Shown: positions 41,838-49,081 of the stretch, piece after piece
Numbering within the stretch: the first letter of the stretch is position 1
How the letters are laid out: each line of letters begins with the position of its first letter
Assembly (NCBI RefSeq): GCF_004365175.1
Contig: NZ_SOCE01000002.1
Span: forward strand, 310,001-374,000
Origin: Kribbella voronezhensis
GTDB lineage: Bacteria > Actinomycetota > Actinomycetes > Propionibacteriales > Kribbellaceae
Direction of reading: 5' to 3'
DNA: 64,000 nt
Program-made: the position numbers and the translations under genes
The notes under the pieces: generated by a model
What the model was told of the DNA's origin: nothing
Databases searched by the model: none
The model's input: the letters and a program-made list of their open reading frames with translations, nothing else

Positions 41838-43491
41838 ATTTGGCGTCCGCGTAGCACTCGACGACGGCGGTGTCGAAGGGGAAGCGGGTGGGGGTGTCGC
41901 CGAAGGTGATGCGGCCGGCCAGGTCGGCGGCGGCCTGGATTGCGGCGGCTACCTGGTCGGCTTCGTCGGCGGGGCAGTGGACGATCACTTCGTCGTGCTG
42001 GAAGAAGACGAGCTCGGCCTTGAGCGTCGCGATGGACTGGCGGAGTGCGGCCATCATCAGCAGCGCCCAGTCGGCGGCGCTGCCTTGCACCACGAAGTTT
42101 CTGGTGAAGCGCCCGCGGGCGCGAGCCCGGCGGCTGTCCTTCTGCGGCTCGTCGACCGGCGGACCTTCCAGCAGCGCGGCGTCGATCGGAGCGCCGTCGG
42201 GAGGGCAGGTGCGCCCGAGCCACGTCCGCACGAGCTTGCCCTCCTCACCGGCCCGCGCGGCGTCGTCGACGTACGCGACGGCCTTCGGGAACCGCTTCCG
42301 CAGATCGGCGAGATTCTTCAGTCCGTCACCGGACGTCTGCCCGTAGATGGCACCCAGTACGGCGATCTTGGCCTTCGCGCGATCGCCGGAGAACGCCGTG
42401 TCCGAGACGGCCTTGTAGAGGTCGCCGGCGTTCCCGGCGACCTCCATCAGCCCGGGGTCGCGGGAGATCGCGGCGAGCACCCGCGGCTCCATCTGCGCGG
42501 CATCGGCGACGACCAGCCGCCAGCCGGGATCGGCGATCACGGCCCGGCGGATCACCTTGGGGATCTGCAGCCCGCCGCCGCCGTTGGTGATCCAGCGGCC
42601 GGACACCGTGCCGCCGGGGACGAAGCCGGGGCGGAAGCGGCCGTCGTGAACCCAGTCGTTCAGCCAGCTCCAGCCGTTGGCGGTGTAGATCCGGTAGAGC
42701 TTCTTGTACTCGATCAGGGGCTCGACCGCCGGGTGGTCGATGGTCTGCAACTCCCACCGACGCGTCGTCTTCAGCTGGTGCCCGGCCTGTTTGAACGCCT
42801 TCAGTACGTCGGCCGGCAGGTCGGGGCGCACCCGCCGCCCGAAAGCGGTCGACACCTGGTCGGCGAGCTCGGTCAGCCGGCGTGGCTCGCCACCGCCGGC
42901 GAACCGCTCGCCCAGGAGCTCGCTCAGCAAGGCGCGGTGGGCCTCCGCACTCCACGGCAGCCCGGCCCGGTCCATCTCGGCGGCGATCAACCAGCCGGAG
43001 GACTCCGACGCGGTGAGCAGCCGCATGCGGTCCGGATACTCCGCTTGCTGGTGGCGGCGCAGTTGCTCGGCGTACACCCGCAGCAGCGCTTCGAACGACA
43101 GCGGCTCGGTCTGGATCTCGAACAACGACGACTGCTCGCCGGGGTCGACTCCCCGCAACGGCGGATCGGGCGGCACCGGGGCGCCCGTCATCCGCGCCCA
43201 CGCAGCCGCGGCCGAATGCGGCTCGCCCAGGCGTCCTTCGTGCCCGAGCAGGAGGGTTTCACTGTTCTCCACGTCGTAGCACCGCTCGACCCGTACGCCG
43301 GACGCCAGCAACCGTGGGTAGATCTCAGCAGTGGACCGCCACACCCAGCGACTCACCTGCGGACGCGCTCCGACAGCGGCCGCCAGGTCAGGCTCCCGCA
43401 CCACCTCACCGGCCGGCTGCCCATCCGGATGCAGCGCGACGAGAACCGCCCCGCCACCCTCCTCCGGCGCAATCGCCCACCGCTCGTCCAC
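41836..43491 (-). CDS. Orphan family-A DNA polymerase (bifunctional 3'-5' exonuclease/polymerase-like)
   Basis: A 551-residue PolA-related protein, far shorter than Pol I (about 900) and without a 5' nuclease domain. Motif A reads VVADAAQMEPRVLA (Asp kept, the usual DYSQ changed to DAAQ), motif B is RAKAKIAVLGAIYGQTSG, and motif C is FFQHDEVIVHC, so the catalytic metal ligands are present. The N-terminal part is in the place of a proofreading domain, but I cannot see a convincing DEDD set. It may act in repair or translesion synthesis. It is monocistronic and divergent from pdxR. Confidence 0.88.
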   Translation of the reverse strand: MDERWAIAPEEGGGAVLVALHPDGQPAGEVVREPDLAAAVGARPQVSRWVWRSTAEIYPRLLASGVRVERCYDVENSETLLLGHEGRLGEPHSAAAAWARMTGAPVPPDPPLRGVDPGEQSSLFEIQTEPLSFEALLRVYAEQLRRHQQAEYPDRMRLLTASESSGWLIAAEMDRAGLPWSAEAHRALLSELLGERFAGGGEPRRLTELADQVSTAFGRRVRPDLPADVLKAFKQAGHQLKTTRRWELQTIDHPAVEPLIEYKKLYRIYTANGWSWLNDWVHDGRFRPGFVPGGTVSGRWITNGGGGLQIPKVIRRAVIADPGWRLVVADAAQMEPRVLAAISRDPGLMEVAGNAGDLYKAVSDTAFSGDRAKAKIAVLGAIYGQTSGDGLKNLADLRKRFPKAVAYVDDAARAGEEGKLVRTWLGRTCPPDGAPIDAALLEGPPVDEPQKDSRRARARGRFTRNFVVQGSAADWALLMMAALRQSIATLKAELVFFQHDEVIVHCPADEADQVAAAIQAAADLAGRITFGDTPTRFPFDTAVVECYADAK

Positions 43492-43554
43492 ACCCCGATC
43501 CTCACACCCCCCACCGACATTTGCTCCCGGCAGCTCCCCACGGCATGGGGTGGT

Positions 43555-43578
43555 AGTCCAGTGGTGTCAGACTGGACT
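43555..43578. promoter_or_regulatory. PdxR operator at its own promoter
   Basis: AGTCCA (43555-43560), 12 bases, TGGACT (43573-43578). The site ends one base before the pdxR start codon, so binding should block initiation, giving autorepression. The same inverted repeat occurs upstream of pdxS. Confidence 0.75.
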
Positions 43579-43579
43579 T

Positions 43580-44935
43580 ATGTGGCGGGGGAGTGATCTG
43601 GATCCGGCGGACGGGACGAAGACCGAGCAGGTCGAAGCTCTGGTGTTGCGGCGGATCGAGCGGGGAGAGTTGTCGATCGGGTCGCGGTTGCCGTCCGAGC
43701 GGGTGTTGTCGGAGCGGCTCGGGCTCAGTCGCGTCACCGTGGTACGGGCTCTGGATCAGTTGCGGTCAGATGGCGTACTGGAGACGAAGCGTGGCTCCGG
43801 CACACATGTGCGCCCGCTGGACCGGTTGCTCGACCCGATCGCGCCGGCGTCGACCGTCACCGCAGGGGATCAGCCGATGCTGGATCTGCGGTTCGCCACG
43901 ACCGCTGCTCCACATGACGTAGCCGAGGTCGCAGCGCAGATCGTGGCCGAGGGATTGCCGCAGGCTATGGGTGGGGACGGCCCACCGCCTGGAGGCTCGC
44001 TGGAGCTTCGTACTGCGTTGGCCGAGCGCCTCACCAAGGAGGGTGTGCCGACAGAGCCGGGCCAGCTGACTCTCACCGTCGGCGCGGCCGCCGGGCTGAA
44101 CGCGGCACTGGCAGGGCTGGACCTGGGACCCGGAGTAGCCATCACCGAGTCTCCGACGTACCCAGCGGCTTTTGACCTTCTCCGCAAGCACCGCCTCGAC
44201 GTAGTGGGCTGGCCGGCCGGTGTCTGGGACACGGACCAGCTCGCCCACCTGTGCAGGCGGCACAAGCCGAAGGTGATCTACCTGCAGGCGGACAACCACA
44301 ACCCGACCGGACTGAGCCTGCCGGCCGATCGCCGTACTGCGGTGGTCGAGATCGCCAGACGGTACGACGCTGCTCTGATCAGCGACGAGACCATGCGACC
44401 CCTCTGGCTGGCCAGTGGCGACCAGCCCGAGCCGCTGAGCCGCTACCCGCGCACTGTGAGCGTTGGCTCGCTCAGCAAGACCGTCTGGGGCGGACTGCGG
44501 GTCGGGTGGGTCCGGACCGGTCGGCAACTGCGCAGGCGCATCAACACCTCGGCCCAGCTCAGCGTTGTCTCGCCCAGTGCACTGGACGACCTACTGGCCC
44601 AGGCGATCCTCGGCAGGCTCGACCGGGTGATCTCCCGGCGCAAGACGCGGCTGCGAGCCAACCTGCAGGCACTGGAAGCCGGACTGAAGACGCTGGACGG
44701 AGTGGCCTGGGCGACGCCGACCGGGGGAATGACGCTGTGGCTGGAGCTGACCGACGTCCGGGCTCGGCGGGTGCTGGACGCGGCGCGCGAGCAGGGACTG
44801 CTGCTGGGTGCCGGGGATCTGTTCACGCCCGACGGTACGGACCGGCGGCACATCCGGATCCCGTTCACCGCTCCACCGGCCACACTGCGCCTGGTCGTCG
44901 CCCGCCTCGGCGCCGCGCTGGCCCAGGCTCGCTGA
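43580..44935 (+). CDS. pdxR: MocR/GntR-type regulator of vitamin B6 synthesis
   Basis: A 451-residue MocR protein. Residues 15-85 are a GntR winged helix (LPSERVLSERLGLSRVTVVRAL); the rest is a fold-type I aminotransferase-like domain with the PLP lysine in SVGSLSKTVWGGLRVGW, which senses pyridoxal phosphate. It lies directly upstream of pdxS. Identical AGTCCA-N12-TGGACT repeats precede both genes. PdxR proteins typically activate pdxST when PLP is low and repress themselves; the site positions fit this. ATG 43580 is right after the operator, so the transcript may be nearly leaderless. Confidence 0.9.
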   Translation: MWRGSDLDPADGTKTEQVEALVLRRIERGELSIGSRLPSERVLSERLGLSRVTVVRALDQLRSDGVLETKRGSGTHVRPLDRLLDPIAPASTVTAGDQPMLDLRFATTAAPHDVAEVAAQIVAEGLPQAMGGDGPPPGGSLELRTALAERLTKEGVPTEPGQLTLTVGAAAGLNAALAGLDLGPGVAITESPTYPAAFDLLRKHRLDVVGWPAGVWDTDQLAHLCRRHKPKVIYLQADNHNPTGLSLPADRRTAVVEIARRYDAALISDETMRPLWLASGDQPEPLSRYPRTVSVGSLSKTVWGGLRVGWVRTGRQLRRRINTSAQLSVVSPSALDDLLAQAILGRLDRVISRRKTRLRANLQALEAGLKTLDGVAWATPTGGMTLWLELTDVRARRVLDAAREQGLLLGAGDLFTPDGTDRRHIRIPFTAPPATLRLVVARLGAALAQAR

Positions 44936-44945
44936 CGAAGCGCTC

Positions 44946-44969
44946 AGTCCAGTTGATCTGAGGTGGACT
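44946..44969. promoter_or_regulatory. PdxR operator upstream of pdxS
   Basis: AGTCCA (44946-44951), 12 bases, TGGACT (44964-44969). TACGCT at 44993-44998 is a likely -10, which places the operator just upstream of the -35 region, the usual place for an activator. Confidence 0.75.
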
Positions 44970-45028
44970 GAAGATCGCCATACCGTTCGACCTACGCTGG
45001 GGACGTGTCCAGCGACCAGGAGGATGTA

Positions 45029-45931
45029 GTGACCGAGACCCAGAACAGCCCGCAGACCGGTACCGCGAAGGTGAAGCGCGGGATGGCCGAGATGCTCAAG
45101 GGCGGCGTGATCATGGACGTGGTCACCGCCGAGCAGGCGAAGATCGCCGAGGACGCCGGTGCCGTCGCGGTGATGGCGCTCGAGCGGGTCCCGGCCGACA
45201 TCCGCGCCCAGGGCGGCGTCTCCCGGATGAGCGACCCCGACATGATCGACTCGATCATCAGCGCGGTCTCGATCCCGGTGATGGCCAAGGCCCGGATCGG
45301 TCACTTCGTCGAGGCGCAGGTGTTGCAGAGCCTCGGCGTCGACTACATCGACGAGTCCGAGGTGCTCACCCCGGCCGACTACGCCAACCACATCGACAAG
45401 TGGAACTTCACCGTTCCGTTCGTCTGCGGCGCGACCAACCTGGGCGAGGCGCTGCGCCGGATCACCGAGGGCGCGGCGATGATCCGCTCCAAGGGCGAGG
45501 CCGGCACCGGTGACGTCTCCAACGCGACCACCCACATGCGCCAGATCCGCCAGGAGCTCCGCAAGCTGCAGAACCTGCCGGAGGACGAGCTGTACGTCGC
45601 CGCCAAGGAGTTGCAGGCGCCGTACGAGCTGGTCAAGGAGGTCGCCCAGGCGGGCAAGCTCCCGGTGGTGCTGTTCACCGCCGGCGGGATCGCGACCCCG
45701 GCCGACGCCGCGATGATGATGCAGCTCGGCGCCGAGGGCGTGTTCGTCGGCTCCGGCATCTTCAAGTCGGGCAACCCGGCCCAGCGCGCCGAGGCGATCG
45801 TCAAGGCCACGACCTTCTACGACGACCCGGACGTGCTCGCGAAGGTCTCCCGCGGCCTGGGCGAGGCCATGGTCGGCATCAACGTCGATGAGATCCCCCA
45901 GCCCCACCGCCTCGCCGAGCGCGGCTGGTGA
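45029..45931 (+). CDS. pdxS: Pyridoxal 5'-phosphate synthase, synthase subunit
   Basis: A 300-residue PdxS (YaaD/Pdx1) TIM barrel that makes PLP from ribose 5-phosphate, glyceraldehyde 3-phosphate and ammonia. The two catalytic lysines lie in PVMAKARIGHF and in MIRSKGEAGTG; the phosphate loop VLFTAGGIATPADA is intact. GTG 45029 has AGGAGG five bases upstream; GTG 45005, in frame and six bases after the -10 box TACGCT, could start a form eight residues longer from a leaderless message. PdxT is encoded two genes later and supplies ammonia. Confidence 0.96.
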   Translation: MTETQNSPQTGTAKVKRGMAEMLKGGVIMDVVTAEQAKIAEDAGAVAVMALERVPADIRAQGGVSRMSDPDMIDSIISAVSIPVMAKARIGHFVEAQVLQSLGVDYIDESEVLTPADYANHIDKWNFTVPFVCGATNLGEALRRITEGAAMIRSKGEAGTGDVSNATTHMRQIRQELRKLQNLPEDELYVAAKELQAPYELVKEVAQAGKLPVVLFTAGGIATPADAAMMMQLGAEGVFVGSGIFKSGNPAQRAEAIVKATTFYDDPDVLAKVSRGLGEAMVGINVDEIPQPHRLAERGW

Positions 45932-45962
45932 TCAAGGCCCACGGCGCCCGTCGGGCGAACCG

Positions 45963-46532
45963 ATGACGGGTGGCGCGGCGGCAGGGTTGGACGAGCGGAC
46001 CGGACGGGAGCTGCGCGGGCTCGCCCGCGTGCTGGTCCGGTCGGGCTACGCCGACCGTGCCGCCGTCACCGCCGCCCTCACCGAGGCGGTGACGGAGGAT
46101 GCGCCCAGCGCGGACCCGGCGACGCTGGTTCCGGAGCTGATCGACGAGGCTCTCCAGGCCGTGCGTGAGGACGCGAAGGGCTGGCCTGGTGAGACGGACG
46201 TCGACCGGCTGGACGTGGTACTGGGTGAGTTGGAGGCGCTGGGGGTCGTGGTGGTGCGGTACTGCGCCGATCACCACGAGGCGCGGAAGGCGCTGGAGGC
46301 AGCGGCGGATCCGAAGGGTCTGGTGTTCTTCACCGACACCGATGTCTGGCACGCGGTCGACTTCGGGATGCTGGAGTTGAAGGTCTGGCACCCGGACACG
46401 GCCAATGTCGCACCCGGCGAGCCGCTGCTGGACGACGTACTGGCTCTGCTTCATGAACGTGACCTCCCCGCGGTCTTCGACGAGGGCCGCATCGAGGTCT
46501 CCCTGGACTGGCATCGGAGGGTTCGGCTGTGA
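45963..46532 (+). CDS. Conserved hypothetical protein between pdxS and pdxT (DUF6891-like)
   Basis: A 189-residue soluble acidic protein. The N-terminal 80 residues are helical (LRGLARVLVRSGYADRAAVT); the C-terminal half has beta features and VVVRYCADHHEARKALEAA, LVFFTDTDVWHAVDFG, and ends near LDWHRRVRL. It resembles an actinobacterial domain of unknown function and has no visible catalytic motif. It starts 31 bases after pdxS and overlaps pdxT by four bases (GTGA), so it is made with both subunits. A role in B6 supply is guilt by position only. Confidence 0.75.
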   Translation: MTGGAAAGLDERTGRELRGLARVLVRSGYADRAAVTAALTEAVTEDAPSADPATLVPELIDEALQAVREDAKGWPGETDVDRLDVVLGELEALGVVVVRYCADHHEARKALEAAADPKGLVFFTDTDVWHAVDFGMLELKVWHPDTANVAPGEPLLDDVLALLHERDLPAVFDEGRIEVSLDWHRRVRL

Positions 46533-47122
46533 CGGTGATCGGCGTGTTCGCCCTGCAGGGCAATGTCCGCGAGCATCTCGCGATGCTGGCGCAGGTCGGC
46601 GTCGAGGCACGCCCGGTACGCCGGCCGTCGGAGCTGGCCGAGGTCGACGGGCTCGTGCTGCCCGGCGGCGAGTCGACCACGATGGACAAGCTTGCCCGCT
46701 CGTTCGAGTTGTTCGAGCCGCTGCAGAAGCGGATCGCGGACGGGATGCCGACGTTCGGGACCTGCGCCGGGATGATCATGCTGGCGAACGAGATCACCGG
46801 CGGGATCGAGGGCCAGGAGACGCTCGGCGGACTCGACGTGACCGTACGGCGGAACGCCTTCGGGCGGCAGGTGGACTCGTTCGAGGCCGACCTGAAGTTC
46901 GCGGCTTTCGACTCGCCGTACCACGCGGTGTTCATCCGGGCACCGTGGGTGGAACGGGTCGGTAGGGACGTCGAAGTACTCTCGACGGTGAGGTCGGGCC
47001 CCGCCGAAGGTAGGATCGTCGCGGTTCGCCACGATCGGCTGCTGGCCACGTCGTTCCACCCCGAGATGACGGGTGACGCCCGGCTGCACGGATACTTCGC
47101 CGATCTGGTGCGCGACCTCTAA
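46529..47122 (+). CDS. pdxT: Pyridoxal 5'-phosphate synthase, glutaminase subunit
   Basis: A 197-residue class I glutamine amidotransferase (YaaE/Pdx2). The catalytic triad is visible: C79 (TFGTCAGM), H177 and E179 (TSFHPEMTGD); GGESTTMDKL at 47-56 is the glutamine-binding element. It releases ammonia from glutamine and passes it to PdxS in the 12+12 complex. GTG 46529 overlaps the preceding stop. Confidence 0.96.
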   Translation: MTVIGVFALQGNVREHLAMLAQVGVEARPVRRPSELAEVDGLVLPGGESTTMDKLARSFELFEPLQKRIADGMPTFGTCAGMIMLANEITGGIEGQETLGGLDVTVRRNAFGRQVDSFEADLKFAAFDSPYHAVFIRAPWVERVGRDVEVLSTVRSGPAEGRIVAVRHDRLLATSFHPEMTGDARLHGYFADLVRDL

Positions 47123-47156
47123 GTCAGCAGCAGGCGGTAGAAGGGTTGGGTTCGCG

Positions 47157-47918
47157 ATGTCAGGCCACTCCAAATGGGCCACCACCAAGCACAAGAAAGC
47201 GGTCATCGACTCGAGGCGCGCCAAGCTCTTCGCGAAGCTGATCAAGAACATCGAGGTGGCCGCCCGGACCGGCGGCGGTGATCTGGCCGGCAACCCGACC
47301 CTGTACGACGCGGTCCAGAAGGCGAAGAAGTCGTCGGTCCCGAACGACAACATCGACCGCGCGGTCAAGCGTGGCTCCGGCGCCGAGGCCGGTGGCGCGG
47401 ACTGGCAGTCGATTACGTACGAGGGCTACGGGCCGAACGGCGTCGCGATGCTGATCGAGTGCCTGACCGACAACCGGAACCGGGCCGCGGCCGACGTCCG
47501 GACCGCGATGACCCGCAACGGCGGCTCGCTCGCGGACCCGAACAGCGTCGCGTACCTGTTCAACCGCAAGGGCGTCATCGTGCTCGCCAAGGAGCAGGAC
47601 GGCAAGAAGTTCACCGAGGACGACGTGATGGAGGCCGTCCTGGAGGCCGGCGCCGACGAAGTGAACGACCTCGGCGAGTCCTTCGAGGTGATCAGCGAGG
47701 CCTCGGACCTGGTCAAGGTCCGGACCGCGCTGCAGGAGGCCGGGATCGACTACGAGTCGGCCGACGCGTCGTTCGTGCCGTCGATGACGGTCGAGCTGGA
47801 CGCCGAGGGCGCCGGCAAGATCTTCCGGCTGATCGACGCGCTCGAGGACAGCGACGACGTGCAGAACGTCTACGCCAACTTCGACATCTCCGACGAGGTC
47901 ATGGAGCAGGTCGGCTGA
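47157..47918 (+). CDS. yebC: YebC/TACO1-family protein
   Basis: A 253-residue YebC protein with the signature start MSGHSKWATTKHKKAVIDSR and three domains. YebC proteins act as ribosome-associated factors for difficult peptide stretches or as DNA-binding regulators (PmpR); which applies here is not decided by sequence. It lies between pdxT and, in many actinomycetes, ruvC; here a 15-kb insertion separates it from ruvCA. AAGGG lies about ten bases before ATG 47157. Confidence 0.94.
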   Translation: MSGHSKWATTKHKKAVIDSRRAKLFAKLIKNIEVAARTGGGDLAGNPTLYDAVQKAKKSSVPNDNIDRAVKRGSGAEAGGADWQSITYEGYGPNGVAMLIECLTDNRNRAAADVRTAMTRNGGSLADPNSVAYLFNRKGVIVLAKEQDGKKFTEDDVMEAVLEAGADEVNDLGESFEVISEASDLVKVRTALQEAGIDYESADASFVPSMTVELDAEGAGKIFRLIDALEDSDDVQNVYANFDISDEVMEQVG

Positions 47919-47937
47919 GCCGACCCTCCGCTTGAAC

Positions 47938-47972
47938 AGCAGGGCGTGTCTGGAAACCAGACACGCCCTGCT
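47938..47972. terminator. Strong bidirectional terminator hairpin
   Basis: A perfect 16-base stem (AGCAGGGCGTGTCTGG with its complement) and an AAA loop lie between the convergent yebC and esterase genes. It is the strongest hairpin in the window. Confidence 0.9.
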
Positions 47973-48013
47973 GTGCTTCTGTCATGACTTCACGACCGGT
48001 ACGGCGGTCGCGC

Positions 48014-49081
48014 TCAGTCCGCCCAGTAGCGGTCGCCCACCAGCCCGAGCTCGCGGAGTCCGACGGCGACCAGGTCGGCATAGACGGTAGCGCCGTACTC
48101 CGGCGTGTGCGTGTCGTCCCGCTTCTCGCGGGTGAGGTAGAGCGCCTTGGCCTGCTCAGGACCGAGCCCCTCCACCACTGCTCGGCTCCGGGCCGTCAGA
48201 TCGATCAGCGGCACGGCCTCGGTCGCCGCGACCGACCGCATCTCCGCAGGCAGGTCCACGCCCAGTCCGTTGACGATCAGCCCGGTCGAGTTGAGCGTGC
48301 TCCCGGTGAACCAGCGCCGGACGATCGGCGTCACCAGCACCGGCGACGCCCCACTCGCACGCACGCCCCGCACGATCTCGGTCAGATTGGCCCGGAACTG
48401 TTCGGCGGTCGTCTGCTTGTCGTTGTGGCCGAACTGGACCAGTACGACGTCGCCCGGTCGCAACTGAGGCTGCAGACCAGCCCACATCGCCGGCTCGGCC
48501 AGGAACGACACCGAGCTCTCACCCGAGCCGGAGTGGTTGACGACCGACAGTCCATGCCGGAACCACTTCGGAAGGCGCTGACCCCACCCGGTGTACGGCG
48601 GTGTCTCCTGGTCGGTCACGGTCGAGTCGCCGGCCACGAACAACCGGGGCGTCGCCGAAGCAGCCGACGCCAGACCGATCCCGCTGACCTTCGGCGCCGA
48701 CCCGGAGAAGGTCAGCGTGAGCCCCGGCGTACCGGGGCCGCCGAAGCCGTTCTGCTGTCCCTCGGGTGACCTGACGTTCACGGTGAACGTACGCCGTACC
48801 AGCTCGCCTGCCCCCGTCTCGGTCGAGGCAACCATCAGCCGGCGCGCCTCGGCGTACACCTCGGTCCGAGCAGCCTCGTGCCGGTCGCCGAGCATCACCG
48901 TCACGTCGTAGTGACCAGGCGGTACGTCGAAGGTGCACGTGATCGGCTGTACGCCGCTGCAGTGCGAGAGCAACGCGGGGTCGGGATGCGGCGCCGGGCC
49001 GAGACCGCCGGCCGCCGCTGGCTGCGTGAAGGTCAGGCCGGCGCAGAGGGCCAGTGCGCCGGCGACGATGCGCGGGGTCAT
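48014..49081 (-). CDS. Secreted CE12-like rhamnogalacturonan acetylesterase (SGNH hydrolase)
   Basis: A 355-residue protein with a signal peptide (residues 1-24, VAGALALCAGLTFTQPAAA). An N-terminal beta domain of about 100 residues precedes the SGNH hydrolase: block I FVAGDSTVTD (nucleophile Ser), the Gly block HSGSGESS, block III VQFGHNDK and block V DDTHTPEYGA (Asp and His). It should remove acetyl groups from rhamnogalacturonan I outside the cell. ATG 49081 overlaps the upstream lyase by four bases. It is the last gene of the rhamnogalacturonan operon. Confidence 0.9.
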   Translation of the reverse strand: MTPRIVAGALALCAGLTFTQPAAAGGLGPAPHPDPALLSHCSGVQPITCTFDVPPGHYDVTVMLGDRHEAARTEVYAEARRLMVASTETGAGELVRRTFTVNVRSPEGQQNGFGGPGTPGLTLTFSGSAPKVSGIGLASAASATPRLFVAGDSTVTDQETPPYTGWGQRLPKWFRHGLSVVNHSGSGESSVSFLAEPAMWAGLQPQLRPGDVVLVQFGHNDKQTTAEQFRANLTEIVRGVRASGASPVLVTPIVRRWFTGSTLNSTGLIVNGLGVDLPAEMRSVAATEAVPLIDLTARSRAVVEGLGPEQAKALYLTREKRDDTHTPEYGATVYADLVAVGLRELGLVGDRYWAD

